Part shown: positions 8,852 through 19,772 of the stretch, piece after piece | Position numbering within the stretch: position 1 is the first letter of the stretch | How the letters are laid out: each line of letters begins with the position of its first letter | Assembly: GCF_917563925.1 (NCBI RefSeq) | Contig: NZ_CAKJTJ010000034.1 | Location: forward strand, 1-36,378 | Reading direction: 5' to 3' | DNA from: Sutcliffiella rhizosphaerae | GTDB lineage: Bacteria > Bacillota > Bacilli > Bacillales > Bacillaceae_I | Length of the DNA stretch: 36,378 nucleotides | Position numbers and translations under genes: made by a program | The notes under the pieces: generated by a model | Told to the model about the DNA's origin: nothing | The model's database searches: none | Seen by the model: the letters and a program-made list of their open reading frames with translations, nothing else

Positions 8852-8879
8852 ATTATATACATCATTCGACAATTTTCAA
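8852..8879 (-). promoter_or_regulatory. Distal sigma-A promoter candidate of abrB
   Basis: Minus strand: TTGAAA (8879-8874), 16-bp spacer, TATAAT (8857-8852). A 0A box sits inside the spacer and another just upstream of the -35. The transcript would have a ~250-nt leader before abrB; no structure or reading frame of note was seen in it. Confidence 0.6.
8865..8872 (-). promoter_or_regulatory. Spo0A box inside the distal abrB promoter
   Basis: Perfect TTGTCGAA on the minus strand, between the -35 and -10 of the distal promoter, so Spo0A binding there would block it. Confidence 0.7.
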
Positions 8880-8886
8880 GTTATAA

Positions 8887-8894
8887 TTCGACAA
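8887..8894 (-). promoter_or_regulatory. Spo0A box upstream of the distal abrB promoter
   Basis: Perfect TTGTCGAA on the minus strand, 22 bp from the neighbouring box, i.e. on about the same DNA face. Confidence 0.65.
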
Positions 8895-8973
8895 AATTCT
8901 CCTTTTCTTTTTGTTATAAATATACAATTGCCTTTATTCTTATAGAAAATGGTGAAAAAATTTTGCTCAATCC

Positions 8974-9003
8974 TTAACAATACATGTCTAAAGGATGTAT
9001 AAT
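8974..9003 (+). promoter_or_regulatory. Sigma-A promoter of metS
   Basis: TTAACA at 8974-8979, 18-bp spacer, TATAAT at 8998-9003. The transcript should begin near 9010. Confidence 0.65.
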
Positions 9004-9062
9004 AGTAAGGAAGAAAAGGTAATGATGTTCATATATACTTAATTAGCTAATCACGCTCATCG

Positions 9063-9088
9063 CTCTCGTCCATTGGGCGAGAGTTTTT
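9063..9088 (+). terminator. Terminator-like hairpin in the metS leader
   Basis: CTCTCGTCC (9063-9071), loop ATT, GGGCGAGAG (9075-9083), then five T's. It lies between the metS promoter and the metS ribosome binding site, so it is either an attenuator or the end of a ~75-nt RNA. Confidence 0.75.
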
Positions 9089-9090
9089 AA

Positions 9091-11112
<2,022 letters not shown>

Positions 11113-11227
11113 TTAGGTTCTATTCTTAAAGATTGCAACTATTCACCCGTAAAATTTCGAGTACGACAGTAACAAATCTTATGATTTTCTTATACAAATC
11201 GTAAAACAGCCAATAATTATATTGAAA

Positions 11228-11276
11228 AAGAGGTGTTCCACGTGTAACAACGGGTTGCACCTCTTATTTTTATCAA
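11228..11276 (+). terminator. metS terminator
   Basis: AAGAGGTG (11228-11235) pairs with CACCTCTT (11258-11265), followed by ATTTTTAT. The rest of the 11113-11391 gap shows no gene. Confidence 0.75.
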
Positions 11277-11391
11277 ATGCTTCTACCTTTGAACTAATGA
11301 AATGTGGCTTCGCGCATTAAATCTCTTTAAATGGAAATTTATAAATTATTCGCAGATATTATTTTAAGAAAATAAATTTAGGAGTGTTTCT

Positions 11392-12159
11392 ATGCTATTT
11401 GATACACATGTACATTTGAATGCCGATCAATATGAGGAAGATCTGGAGGAAGTGATTGAACGTGCTCGCCTTGAAAAGATAGAAAATATGGTTGTGGTAG
11501 GATTTGATAGAAAAACCATTAAAAAAGCAATGGAGCTTGTGGAAACATATGATTTTCTTTATGCTGCAGTCGGCTGGCACCCGGTAGATGCCATTGATTT
11601 TACAGAAGAAGACTTGGAATGGTTAGAAGAGCTGTCTGCTCATGATAAGGTTGTTGCCATTGGAGAAATGGGCCTTGATTATCACTGGGATAAATCGCCT
11701 AAGAAAGTGCAAAAGGAAGTATTCCGAAAGCAAATTCAGCTAGCTAAAAAAGTACAGCTTCCGATAATCATCCATAATCGTGATGCTACAGCAGATGTGG
11801 TCCAAATCTTAAAAGAGGAAAATGCAAAAGAAGTCGGTGGAATTATGCATTGTTTTACAGGGAGTCTGGAAGTTGCGAAGGAATGTATGGAAATGAATTT
11901 TTATATTTCATTCGGTGGTCCAGTCACTTTTAAAAATGCAAAAAAACCAAAAGAGGTTGCTAGTGAAATACCAATGGATAGACTTCTCATAGAAACGGAC
12001 TGCCCTTACTTAACTCCACACCCTTACCGTGGCAAAAGAAATGAACCAAGTTACGTTAGTTTAGTTGCAAAGCAGATCGCGGAACTGCGTGACATAACCG
12101 TGGAAGAGGTAGCAGAAAAAACTACGGCAAACGCTAAAAAATTATTCGGCATTAACTGA
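11392..12159 (+). CDS. tatD: TatD family metal-dependent deoxyribonuclease (YabD)
   Basis: A 255-residue TIM-barrel metallohydrolase of the TatD family, the same length as B. subtilis YabD. The metal ligands are visible: HVH at His6/His8, IGEMGLDYHW (bridging Glu), IIHNRDA and MHCFTGS histidines, and ETDCPYL with Asp203. Family members are Mg-dependent 3'-5' DNases or DNA-quality enzymes; the physiological substrate here is not known. ATG 11392 after TTAGGAGTG. Conserved neighbour of metS and yabE, but the metS terminator separates it from metS. Confidence 0.92.
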   Translation: MLFDTHVHLNADQYEEDLEEVIERARLEKIENMVVVGFDRKTIKKAMELVETYDFLYAAVGWHPVDAIDFTEEDLEWLEELSAHDKVVAIGEMGLDYHWDKSPKKVQKEVFRKQIQLAKKVQLPIIIHNRDATADVVQILKEENAKEVGGIMHCFTGSLEVAKECMEMNFYISFGGPVTFKNAKKPKEVASEIPMDRLLIETDCPYLTPHPYRGKRNEPSYVSLVAKQIAELRDITVEEVAEKTTANAKKLFGIN

Positions 12160-12383
12160 CAAGAAATCTGTCAAAAAACACGCAGACTTGTCCTGATTCG
12201 AGAAAAAACAAATAAGTTCTACCAAACTCCTTCCCTTCATAGGATATTTGTGTCGATAGTTTTTACTTTTCTTTTGTAAGAATTTTCTGCATAATAGACA
12301 TTACGGTCGAGCCGATGGTCAGGGTTGACAAGTTACATATCTGTCTATATAATCCATTCGAGGAGAAGGAGGCGTTTTTTTAC

Positions 12384-13592
12384 ATGTTAGAAAGCATGAA
12401 AAAACTGTTTTCTGGTTCGTTGGGAAGGACGAAATTGAGTATTATTATTACTAGTTTCATAGTCTTTTCAACTATACTTGGCTTCGGTGTCTTTCATGGC
12501 ACAAAAGCTGCTGTAACAGTGAATGTTGACGGTGAGGAAGTATCATTGCGTACTCACGCGAAAACCGTAGCAGATATCTTAAAAGAACTTGATATTTCCA
12601 TTCATCCTGAAGATCACCTTGAACCGTCTAAGGATACGGTTGTTAGCGATTCTATGCAAATTGTCTGGAATCCTGCAAAAGAGGTAACTCTTGTCATCGA
12701 TGATAAAGAGCAAAAGGTCTTCACAACAGCAGAGACAGTAAAACAACTACTAAACGAGAGCAATATAGATTTACAAGAACATGACAAGATAAGTCAAAGC
12801 CTGGACACCAACATTGAAAATGATCTGGTAATTGCCATTAATAAAGCATTCCAGTTCACCTTGAATGATGGTGGGGAAGAAAAGAAAGTTTGGTCTACTT
12901 CGACTACGGTCGCTGACTTTTTAGAACAGCACGAAATCGCAGTGAATGATCTTGACCGAGTAGAGCCTAGTCTAGAAGAATTGGTAGCAAAAGATTCTGT
13001 ACTAAAAATAACTAGAGTTGAAAAGGTCACCGATGTAGTGGAAGAACCTATTGATTTTGCAGTTGTCACAAAAAATGACAGCTCCCTTGATAAAGGAAAA
13101 GAAGAAATTGTCCAGCAAGGGGAAGAAGGAACCGTTGCCAATCACTATGAAGTGATTTTGGAAAATGGTGAGGAAGTATCCCGTGAATTAGTAAAAACAG
13201 AGACTGTTAAAGAATCTATGGACCGCATTGTTGCTGTTGGTACTAAGGCCCCACCGCAACCAAAACCACAACAGGTGGTAGCGCGGAGCACAGAATCAAG
13301 TTCCGAAGAATTCTATGTGGATTCCACTGCCTATACGGCGTATTGCAATGGGTGTAGTGGTGTTACAAGCACAGGAATTAATTTGCGTACAAACCCTGGT
13401 GTAAAAGTGATCGCGGTAGATCCAAATGTCATTCCATTAGGAACTAAAGTCTATGTGGAAGGATACGGATACGCTGTCGCCGGAGATACAGGCGGTGCGA
13501 TTAAAGGCCATAAAATTGATGTGTTTTTTGAAGATAAAGATACTGCATACAAATGGGGCAGAAAGAAAGTTAAGATTAAAATTCTCGACTAG
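12384..13592 (+). CDS. yabE: YabE: ubiquitin-like/G5/3D-domain cell-wall protein
   Basis: A 402-residue secreted protein. After a Lys/Arg-rich start comes a signal/anchor helix (residues ~18-40), then three DUF348 ubiquitin-like modules (e.g. VTVNVDGEEVSLRT, VTLVIDDKEQKV, FQFTLNDGGEEKKV), a G5 domain (~230-300) and a C-terminal 3D domain. The 3D domain shows the three aspartates in STAYTAYCNG, AVDPNVIPLG, GDTGG and HKIDVFF. It resembles Rpf/MltA-type cell-wall lytic enzymes and probably cleaves peptidoglycan. The frame is open to 12315, but GGAGAAGGAGG at 12362-12372 points to ATG 12384. A terminator follows. Confidence 0.92.
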   Translation: MLESMKKLFSGSLGRTKLSIIITSFIVFSTILGFGVFHGTKAAVTVNVDGEEVSLRTHAKTVADILKELDISIHPEDHLEPSKDTVVSDSMQIVWNPAKEVTLVIDDKEQKVFTTAETVKQLLNESNIDLQEHDKISQSLDTNIENDLVIAINKAFQFTLNDGGEEKKVWSTSTTVADFLEQHEIAVNDLDRVEPSLEELVAKDSVLKITRVEKVTDVVEEPIDFAVVTKNDSSLDKGKEEIVQQGEEGTVANHYEVILENGEEVSRELVKTETVKESMDRIVAVGTKAPPQPKPQQVVARSTESSSEEFYVDSTAYTAYCNGCSGVTSTGINLRTNPGVKVIAVDPNVIPLGTKVYVEGYGYAVAGDTGGAIKGHKIDVFFEDKDTAYKWGRKKVKIKILD

Positions 13593-13617
13593 ATAGACGA
13601 TAAATGAATCATTTTCA

Positions 13618-13647
13618 AGCAGAGGTATTCACACCTCTGCTTTTTGT
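13618..13647 (+). terminator. yabE terminator
   Basis: AGCAGAGGT (13618-13626) pairs perfectly with ACCTCTGCT (13633-13641), followed by TTTTGTTG. Confidence 0.85.
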
Positions 13648-13727
13648 TGTTACAGAGGGGAGGAGGGCTGCTGGTTCTTATGGGTTCATACCAACAACTC
13701 TTTTAACAAAGAGCCCAATAATAGAAG

Positions 13728-13757
13728 TTGGTCAAAAAAGGCAAAATAAAGTAGAAT
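13728..13757 (+). promoter_or_regulatory. Putative sigma-A promoter of rnmV-ksgA
   Basis: TTGGTC at 13728-13733, 18-bp spacer, TAGAAT at 13752-13757, 94 bp before rnmV. Confidence 0.45.
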
Positions 13758-13850
13758 ACATACTACTGAAGTACAAAATAAAGAAAATAAACATTTCAAT
13801 TACTTAGACGTTAGACATAAAAGAAAAGTTGCACCTTTTTGGAGGAAAAA

Positions 13851-14405
13851 ATGAAAATTAAAGAAATAATAGTTGTGGAAGGAAAAGACGATACTGTGGC
13901 CATTCGCCGTGCGGTAGATGCAGATACCATTGAAACGGGTGGTTCTGCCATTAATGAGGAGATTTTAAGGAGAATTAAACATGCATACGATACGAGAGGC
14001 GTCATTGTTTTTACTGATCCGGACTATCCGGGAGAAAAAATACGCCACACCATCCAACAGGCAATCCCTGGGTGTAAGCATGCTTTTTTGCCTAAAGATA
14101 AAGCCCGTGGTAAAAATGGAAAAGGAATCGGCGTGGAACATGCCACAACGACCGATATTCGGGAAGCGCTTCAAGGATTGCATCAGGAATATGAACAGAA
14201 TACCGAAGAAATACCAGTTGAAATTCTATTGAATTACGGATTGGTGGCAGGACCGACTGCCAAAAAAAGAAGAGAGCGCTTAGGAATAGAGTTAAATATA
14301 GGCTATACAAACGGGAAGCAACTGCAGAAAAGGCTGCAAATGTTTCATATAACTCCCATCCAATTGCAGGAAGCGATTGCTAAAATAGATCAGGAGGAGC
14401 AATAA
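13851..14405 (+). CDS. rnmV: Ribonuclease M5
   Basis: This 184-residue Toprim nuclease performs the final maturation of 5S rRNA (precursor cleavage on both strands of the stem). The Toprim motifs are KEIIVVEGKDD with the catalytic Glu near residue 10, and FTDPDYPGEKIR with the DxD-type metal site. The C-terminal RNA-binding part carries a Lys/Arg-rich KKRRERLG. ATG 13851 is preceded by GGAGG at 13841-13845; an in-frame TTG at 13839 overlaps that site and was rejected. The stop abuts the ATG of ksgA with no gap, so the two are translationally coupled. Confidence 0.94.
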   Translation: MKIKEIIVVEGKDDTVAIRRAVDADTIETGGSAINEEILRRIKHAYDTRGVIVFTDPDYPGEKIRHTIQQAIPGCKHAFLPKDKARGKNGKGIGVEHATTTDIREALQGLHQEYEQNTEEIPVEILLNYGLVAGPTAKKRRERLGIELNIGYTNGKQLQKRLQMFHITPIQLQEAIAKIDQEEQ

Positions 14406-15287
<882 letters not shown>

Positions 15288-15322
15288 AAGAGCGAACCTG
15301 CTCAGGCTGTTTAAAGTTGCTC

Positions 15323-15350
15323 ACACACCTCCAATCATCTGCATACTCTA
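15323..15350 (+). promoter_or_regulatory. Sigma-K type promoter of yabG
   Basis: AC at 15323-15324, 17 bp, then CATACTCTA at 15342-15350, matching the sigma-K -10 pattern CATANNNTA. yabG is sigma-K-dependent in B. subtilis. Confidence 0.7.
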
Positions 15351-15401
15351 GGTTAGATAGACCGTTGGGGTAAATGCCTTCTCCCATTTGGAGGGAAAAA
15401 G

Positions 15402-16301
15402 ATGAAAATAAAAATTGGAGACATCGTGACACGAAACTCGTATAATCACGATTTATTGTTTCGTGTCATGGATATATATGAAAATGAGTTTAAACAACGA
15501 GTGGTGTTACTATACGGGGAAGATGTTCGTTTGATGGCTGATGCTCTATTTCATGATCTGAAGCTTGTAGACGATAAGGAAAAGATGAGCAGAAAGCAAA
15601 AAGCTCAATCAAAGGTAAACAGGTCCCTGCAGTTGCTGCAACAGGACTATGAGCTAATTAGAGAAAAAAATGAATATGATGCCACAAGCGGTTACAGTAC
15701 GGAACAAAACTTTTTTCAAGTGCCAGGAAAAGTTTTGCATTTGGATGGTGACCCCCTTTACTTAAAAAAATGTCTCGAACTATACGAGCGAATTGGAGTT
15801 CCTGTTTATGGCGTACACGCTAATGAAAAGGAAATGCCTTTAAAAATTGCTGACCTGATGGAAAAGTACCGTCCTGATATTCTTGTGATTACAGGTCATG
15901 ATGCTTATTCAAAAAGCAAAGGGAAAATTTCTGACATCAAAGCCTACCGCCACTCTTGGCATTTTGTTCAGACGGTGAAAGAAGCGCGCAGGATCCAACC
16001 TAATTTAGATCAATTGGTCATCTTTGCAGGAGCATGCCAATCCCATTTTGAATCTTTGATACAGGCAGGAGCTAATTTTGCTAGCTCTCCTTCTAGAGTG
16101 AATATACATGCACTTGATCCAGTCTACATTGTTGGCAGAATTTGCTTTACCCCATTTATGGAAAGAGTTAATGTATGGGATCTCTTACGAAACACCTTAA
16201 CCGGGGAAAAAGGGTTAGGTGGTGTAGAAACAAGAGGTGTGCTACGAACAGGAATGCCACTCCGCACATCGTATACAGAGGAAGAAGAAGAAAGCTCTTA
16301 A
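15402..16301 (+). CDS. yabG: Sporulation-specific cysteine protease YabG
   Basis: A 299-residue member of the peptidase U57 family. YabG is made in the mother cell late in sporulation and trims coat proteins to allow coat maturation and cross-linking. The likely catalytic residues are His166 (ITGHDAY) and Cys212 (AGACQSHFES); the equivalent Cys is essential in studied homologues. The N-terminal ~65 residues form a small beta-rich domain. ATG 15402 follows TTGGAGGGA. A sigma-K promoter lies 50 bp upstream and an intrinsic terminator overlaps the stop codon, so it is a single-gene unit. Confidence 0.93.
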   Translation: MKIKIGDIVTRNSYNHDLLFRVMDIYENEFKQRVVLLYGEDVRLMADALFHDLKLVDDKEKMSRKQKAQSKVNRSLQLLQQDYELIREKNEYDATSGYSTEQNFFQVPGKVLHLDGDPLYLKKCLELYERIGVPVYGVHANEKEMPLKIADLMEKYRPDILVITGHDAYSKSKGKISDIKAYRHSWHFVQTVKEARRIQPNLDQLVIFAGACQSHFESLIQAGANFASSPSRVNIHALDPVYIVGRICFTPFMERVNVWDLLRNTLTGEKGLGGVETRGVLRTGMPLRTSYTEEEEESS

Positions 16302-16323
16302 CAGAAGATGTTAAGGGTTTTTT
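16297..16323 (+). terminator. yabG terminator
   Basis: CTTAAC (16297-16302) pairs with GTTAAG (16310-16315) around AGAAGAT, followed by GGTTTTTTTG. The stem includes the stop codon. Confidence 0.75.
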
Positions 16324-16508
16324 TGATGGAAAGAAACTTCAAAAGTCGACTTTTTACGGGTTTATGCAAAAATTTAACAAAAAATGTAACGGCCAAAACT
16401 CTGCGTGAGATAAGGGTTTTCCGCAAAAATAAAATAATATACATAACTTTTGTACTAAATGTGCATAGTAAATGTAGACATATGAAGATAATTGTTGAAG
16501 GAAATATA

Positions 16509-16538
16509 TTGACAGTACACATTTCTGGTTGTTATAAT
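16509..16538 (+). promoter_or_regulatory. Strong sigma-A promoter of veg (upstream)
   Basis: Perfect TTGACA (16509-16514), 18-bp spacer, perfect TATAAT (16533-16538). It corresponds to the well-known strong veg promoter of B. subtilis. Confidence 0.8.
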
Positions 16539-16550
16539 TTTAAGTTTTAT

Positions 16551-16579
16551 TTGATTTTTTTTGAAAAATATGCTATAGT
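16551..16579 (+). promoter_or_regulatory. Second promoter candidate of veg
   Basis: TTGATT (16551-16556), 17-bp spacer, TATAGT (16574-16579), 28 bp before the veg start. The transcript would have a very short leader. Confidence 0.4.
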
Positions 16580-16606
16580 AACGATAGTATAGTGAGGTGG
16601 AGTGAT

Positions 16607-16870
16607 ATGGGAAAAACGTTAGTAGATATCAAAAGAACTTTAGATTCTAATTTAGGTAAAAAGTTAACACTTCGTGCAAACGGTGGTCGTAGAAAGACGA
16701 TTGAACGCATCGGAACATTAGCGGAAACTTATCCATCAGTATTTGTGATAGAACTAGATCAAGACGAAAATGCTTTTGAACGTGTATCCTACAGCTATGC
16801 AGATGTCCTCACAGAGACGGTACAACTTACATTTTTTGAAGAAGGTAAAATGGCCATAAGTGGGCAGTAG
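16607..16870 (+). CDS. veg: Veg protein
   Basis: An 87-residue protein matching Veg (86 aa in B. subtilis), a small conserved Firmicute protein linked to biofilm formation through SinR; the biochemical activity is not established. It begins [19 protein letters not shown] and has the family strand pattern of a small beta-barrel. The frame is open to 16592, but GAGGTGG at 16594-16600 fits ATG 16607. It has the strongest promoter in the window and is a single-gene unit between yabG and sspF. Confidence 0.93.
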   Translation: MGKTLVDIKRTLDSNLGKKLTLRANGGRRKTIERIGTLAETYPSVFVIELDQDENAFERVSYSYADVLTETVQLTFFEEGKMAISGQ

Positions 16871-16895
16871 ACAAACTTGTTTGCTGCTTTTTGTT
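16863..16895 (+). terminator. Probable veg terminator
   Basis: GCAG...ACAAAC pairs with GTTTGCTGC with a small bulge, followed by TTTTTGTTTTG. The stem overlaps the stop codon. Confidence 0.5.
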
Positions 16896-16984
16896 TTGTT
16901 TAATTCCTTTTTACATAAAGACTGTTTTGTTTTAAAGTAAAGAAAGCAGACGTAACAGCCTATATAAAATACATTAATAACCGC

Positions 16985-17014
16985 TAATAAAAAGGAATGA
17001 CTCTCCCAATACTA
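16985..17014 (+). promoter_or_regulatory. Weak sigma-G promoter candidate of sspF
   Basis: TAATA (16985-16989), 18 bp, AATACTA (17008-17014): one mismatch each to the sigma-G patterns GHATR and CATNNTA, 40 bp before sspF. Confidence 0.4.
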
Positions 17015-17053
17015 TGAATGTCGCTATATTTCATATAAAGGGGGCGCTACTTC

Positions 17054-17233
17054 ATGGGCAGACGACGAAGCATCATGTCTCATCAGCTTAAAGAAGAATT
17101 GGCCAAAGAGCTTGGTTTTTATGATGTTGTCCAAAACGAAGGTTGGGGCGGCATAAAAGCGAAGGATGCTGGTAATATGGTCAAACGTGCAATCGAACTG
17201 GCAGAGCGACAACTTGGGCAGCAAAACAAATAA
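17054..17233 (+). CDS. sspF: Small acid-soluble spore protein SspF
   Basis: A 59-residue alpha/beta-type SASP. It reads [20 protein letters not shown] followed by [20 protein letters not shown] and [14 protein letters not shown]; the [20 protein letters not shown] stretch is the family's DNA-binding signature. These proteins coat spore DNA and protect it from UV and hydrolysis. ATG 17054 has AAAGGGGGCG upstream. It lies between veg and ispE as in B. subtilis, with a perfect terminator after it. Expression in the forespore is inferred from the family and a weak sigma-G-like promoter. Confidence 0.93.
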   Translation: MGRRRSIMSHQLKEELAKELGFYDVVQNEGWGGIKAKDAGNMVKRAIELAERQLGQQNK

Positions 17234-17242
17234 GTATCCCTA

Positions 17243-17273
17243 AACCGAAGTGGACAATCACTTCGGTTTTTTG
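17243..17273 (+). terminator. sspF terminator
   Basis: AACCGAAGTG (17243-17252) pairs perfectly with CACTTCGGTT (17259-17268), followed by T's. Confidence 0.9.
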
Positions 17274-17280
17274 CTATTTA

Positions 17281-17301
17281 CAAGTTCAGAAGTTGAACTT
17301 G
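17281..17301. repeat. Short perfect inverted repeat before ispE
   Basis: CAAGTTC (17281-17287) and GAACTTG (17295-17301) with a 7-bp centre. It has no T tract and lies right after the sspF terminator. Role unknown. Confidence 0.4.
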
Positions 17302-17432
17302 GTAAAAGAGACAAAAACAATCCATAGCCTTACACGCGAATAGACAGGGCAGTTGTGGAAGGTAATGTAAAGATACTGCGACTTAAGGTAAATAAATTTT
17401 CCAAAGCATGGAGATATTTATTTCCGCTAATA

Positions 17433-17441
17433 TGGTACAAT
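17433..17441 (+). promoter_or_regulatory. Extended -10 promoter candidate of ispE
   Basis: TG-G-TACAAT at 17433-17441, 39 bp before the ispE start. The -35 position reads GATATT, a poor match. Confidence 0.4.
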
Positions 17442-17479
17442 ACAAAGATAATTGGAGACGAATAAAGTAGGTGAAGAAA

Positions 17480-18349
17480 GTGAGACTGTTAGAAAAAGCG
17501 CCGGCAAAGATAAATCTGTCGTTGGATGTGCTTCACAAGCGTCCGGATGGTTACCATGAAGTGAAGATGATTATGACGACGATTGACCTTGCCGACCGCA
17601 TAGAATTATCGGAAAGGAGAGATGGGCAAATCCGCATTATTTCCCATAATCGCTATGTGCCAGACGATAGTCGGAATTTAGCGTATCAAGCTGCTTCTCT
17701 CTTGAAGGAAAGGTACGGCTTGAACAAAGGGGTTTCTATTGCCATTACAAAAATGATTCCCGTTGCAGCAGGTCTAGCAGGCGGAAGCAGTGACGCAGCA
17801 GCTACGCTACGTGGTTTAAATAAATTGTGGCAGTTGGGTCTTTCACTGGATGAACTTGCCGAAATCGGAGCGGAGATTGGTTCCGACGTATCATTTTGCG
17901 TATATGGTGGAACAGCTCTTGCTACAGGCAGAGGGGAGATAGTAGAACATATCCCAGCTCCTCCACATTGTTGGGTCGTCCTAGCTAAACCGACAATTGG
18001 AGTGTCTACTGCAGAAGTTTATAACAACCTTAACTTGGAGAACGTGAAGCATCCAGATGTGGAAGGGATGCTAGCGGCCATTCACGATAATAGTTACGAG
18101 AAAATGATTGGGCTTGTCGGGAATGTATTAGAATCCGTTACATTGAAGTTATATCCAGAAGTATCCCATATTAAAGACCAGATGAAGCGGTTTGGGGCAG
18201 ATGCAGTTTTGATGAGTGGCAGCGGGCCAACTGTATTTGGAATTGTGCAATATGACTCCCGGATGCATCGAATTTACAATGGACTTCGCGGCTTTTGTGA
18301 CCAAGTGTTTGCTGTTAGAATACTCGGAGAACGCAACACCCTTGATTGA
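17480..18349 (+). CDS. ispE: 4-diphosphocytidyl-2-C-methyl-D-erythritol kinase
   Basis: A 289-residue GHMP kinase that phosphorylates CDP-methylerythritol in the MEP isoprenoid pathway. Motifs are [12 protein letters not shown] at the N-terminus, the ATP-binding [15 protein letters not shown] (residues ~94-108) and the C-terminal [11 protein letters not shown] chose GTG 17480, which gives [13 protein letters not shown] and 289 residues as in B. subtilis, with AGGTGA at 17469-17474. A GTG at 17471 would overlap that site. The stop codon overlaps the left half of a dyad in front of purR. Confidence 0.95.
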   Translation: MRLLEKAPAKINLSLDVLHKRPDGYHEVKMIMTTIDLADRIELSERRDGQIRIISHNRYVPDDSRNLAYQAASLLKERYGLNKGVSIAITKMIPVAAGLAGGSSDAAATLRGLNKLWQLGLSLDELAEIGAEIGSDVSFCVYGGTALATGRGEIVEHIPAPPHCWVVLAKPTIGVSTAEVYNNLNLENVKHPDVEGMLAAIHDNSYEKMIGLVGNVLESVTLKLYPEVSHIKDQMKRFGADAVLMSGSGPTVFGIVQYDSRMHRIYNGLRGFCDQVFAVRILGERNTLD

Positions 18350-18392
18350 ATCCGGATATTAATGTTATATTTACATTAAAACATTCGGGTTT
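18348..18392. promoter_or_regulatory. Dyad resembling a PurBox pair upstream of purR
   Basis: Two CCG-containing boxes face each other: GAATCCGGATATT (18348-18360, + strand) and AAACCCGAATGTT (18392-18380, minus strand). Each matches about 10 of 13 positions of the B. subtilis PurBox AWWWCCGAACWWT, and 19 bp separate them. Between them TTAATGT (18359-18365) and ACATTAA (18373-18379) extend the symmetry. B. subtilis purR is autoregulated through such boxes. Confidence 0.5.
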
Positions 18393-18406
18393 TAGGAGGA
18401 TTGAAC

Positions 18407-19252
18407 ATGAAATTACGTCGGAGTGGACGTCTTGTGGACATGACACATTATTTGCTGCAGCATCCACAAGGGTTAGTCCCGCTTTCCTTCTTTGCCGACC
18501 GTTACGGGTCCGCAAAGTCATCCATCAGTGAGGATTTGGGTATTATTAAACAAACCTTTGAGCAACAAGGAATTGGAACGCTTGTGACTGTTCCTGGAGC
18601 TGCTGGTGGAGTTAGATATATTCCTTATGTCAGTCGTGAAGAAGCATCTACATATTTGGACGAGCTTTGTGAGATAATTGCCAAGCCAGAGCGATTACTC
18701 CCTGGAGGCTATCTTTATATGACCGACATACTTGGCCATCCCAAATTATTAAACAAAGTCGGAAAAATGTTTGCAACTGCATTTAATCATAAAAAAGTGG
18801 ACATTGTGATGACCATGGCCACAAAGGGCATTCCCCTTGCACATGCAGTAGCGAATTATTTAAATGTTCCGGTTGTGATTGTAAGGCGGGACAGCAGAGT
18901 AACGGAAGGGTCTACAGTTAGTATTAATTATGTTTCTGGTTCTTCTAAACGTATCCAAACAATGGTACTTGCTAAACGCAGCTTAGAAACAGGTTCCAAT
19001 GTATTAATCATCGATGATTTCATGAAAGCTGGCGGAACGGTTAATGGAATGATGAATCTACTTGCTGAATTTCAAGCTAATGTTGCTGGAATCGGTATAC
19101 TTGTGGAATCAGAAAATGAAAACATGGAAGAACGTCTCATTCATGATTATGTGTCTCTAGTTAAGCTAGATAAGGTAAATGAAAGAGATAAATACATCGA
19201 AGTTCAAAAAGGTAACTACCTTCAGCACATAAAAAATAATACCAACTTCTAA
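18407..19252 (+). CDS. purR: Purine operon repressor PurR
   Basis: A 281-residue repressor with an N-terminal winged helix ([16 protein letters not shown] ... [11 protein letters not shown]) and a C-terminal PRPP-binding phosphoribosyltransferase-like domain with [13 protein letters not shown] at 199-211. It represses purine synthesis genes; PRPP releases it from DNA. ATG 18407 follows AGGAGGA at 18394-18400; the TTG six bases upstream is too close to the ribosome binding site. It lies 57 bp after ispE, and a dyad similar to PurBoxes fills most of that gap, suggesting autoregulation. Confidence 0.95.
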   Translation: MKLRRSGRLVDMTHYLLQHPQGLVPLSFFADRYGSAKSSISEDLGIIKQTFEQQGIGTLVTVPGAAGGVRYIPYVSREEASTYLDELCEIIAKPERLLPGGYLYMTDILGHPKLLNKVGKMFATAFNHKKVDIVMTMATKGIPLAHAVANYLNVPVVIVRRDSRVTEGSTVSINYVSGSSKRIQTMVLAKRSLETGSNVLIIDDFMKAGGTVNGMMNLLAEFQANVAGIGILVESENENMEERLIHDYVSLVKLDKVNERDKYIEVQKGNYLQHIKNNTNF

Positions 19253-19268
19253 TAAGGATGTGTGGAAA

Positions 19269-19643
19269 ATGAAAGTTGTTCATACAGAAGCTGCTCCAAA
19301 AGCCATAGGACCCTACTCACAGGGAATAGTGGTTAACAATTTGTTCTATAGTTCTGGTCAGATCCCTTTGCTTTCCAATGGGGAATTGTTGGAGGGAGAC
19401 GTTAAGGCACAAACACATCAAGTGTTTAAAAACCTTCAAGCTGTCTTAGAAGAAGCTGGTGCCTCCTTAGAAACCGTTGTAAAGGCCATTGTATTCATTA
19501 AAGACATGAACCAGTTCGGGGAAATCAATGAGGTATATGGAGAGTATTTTCATACCCACAAACCTGCGCGATCTTGTGTAGAAGTAGCTCGTCTACCGAA
19601 GGATGTCCTTGTTGAAATCGAAGTAATTGCACTAGTAAAATAG
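19269..19643 (+). CDS. ridA: 2-iminobutanoate/2-iminopropanoate deaminase RidA (YabJ)
   Basis: A 124-residue YjgF/YER057c/UK114 protein, which hydrolyses reactive enamine/imine intermediates from PLP enzymes. Key features are [16 protein letters not shown] and the signature [14 protein letters not shown] with the substrate-binding Arg101. In B. subtilis YabJ also affects PurR-dependent repression. It starts 16 bp after purR, so they are co-transcribed. ATG 19269 is chosen over GTG 19260 by comparison with the family; AAGGAT at 19255-19259 serves as the ribosome binding site. Confidence 0.93.
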   Translation: MKVVHTEAAPKAIGPYSQGIVVNNLFYSSGQIPLLSNGELLEGDVKAQTHQVFKNLQAVLEEAGASLETVVKAIVFIKDMNQFGEINEVYGEYFHTHKPARSCVEVARLPKDVLVEIEVIALVK

Positions 19644-19677
19644 AATCTATTCTTTTTTCACCATTTTGTCCAAAATT

Positions 19678-19695
19678 TTCAAAAAATTTTTTGAA
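19678..19695. promoter_or_regulatory. AT-rich perfect palindrome upstream of the spoVG promoter
   Basis: TTCAAAAAATTTTTTGAA is a perfect 18-bp palindrome ending 6 bp before the sigma-H -35. In B. subtilis the spoVG promoter carries an upstream AT-rich box that raises transcription and is bound by AbrB; this is the likely counterpart. Confidence 0.6.
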
Positions 19696-19700
19696 ACCAA

Positions 19701-19727
19701 GAAGGAATTCAAGAAAATTTAGAGAAT
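19701..19727 (+). promoter_or_regulatory. Sigma-H promoter of spoVG
   Basis: GAAGGAATT (19701-19709) fits the sigma-H -35 RNAGGAWWW; after 11 bp AGAGAAT (19721-19727) fits the -10 RNNGAAT. The spoVG start lies 45 bp downstream. Confidence 0.85.
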
Positions 19728-19772
19728 TTATAATACTAAGTTTTTTATTGGGACAAGAAGGTGGTGAACAGA

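Noticed and set aside
12160-12383. Cyclic-di-AMP riboswitch before yabE
   Set aside because: Such elements occur before some 3D-domain wall-enzyme genes, but the conserved core bases and pairing are not visible here.
13604-13807. 67-codon + strand frame after yabE
   Set aside because: It runs through the yabE terminator and the rnmV promoter region, lacks a ribosome binding site and has no family resemblance.
16308-16592. 94-codon + strand frame before veg
   Set aside because: It covers the yabG terminator and the veg promoters, and its AT-driven composition is unlike a protein.
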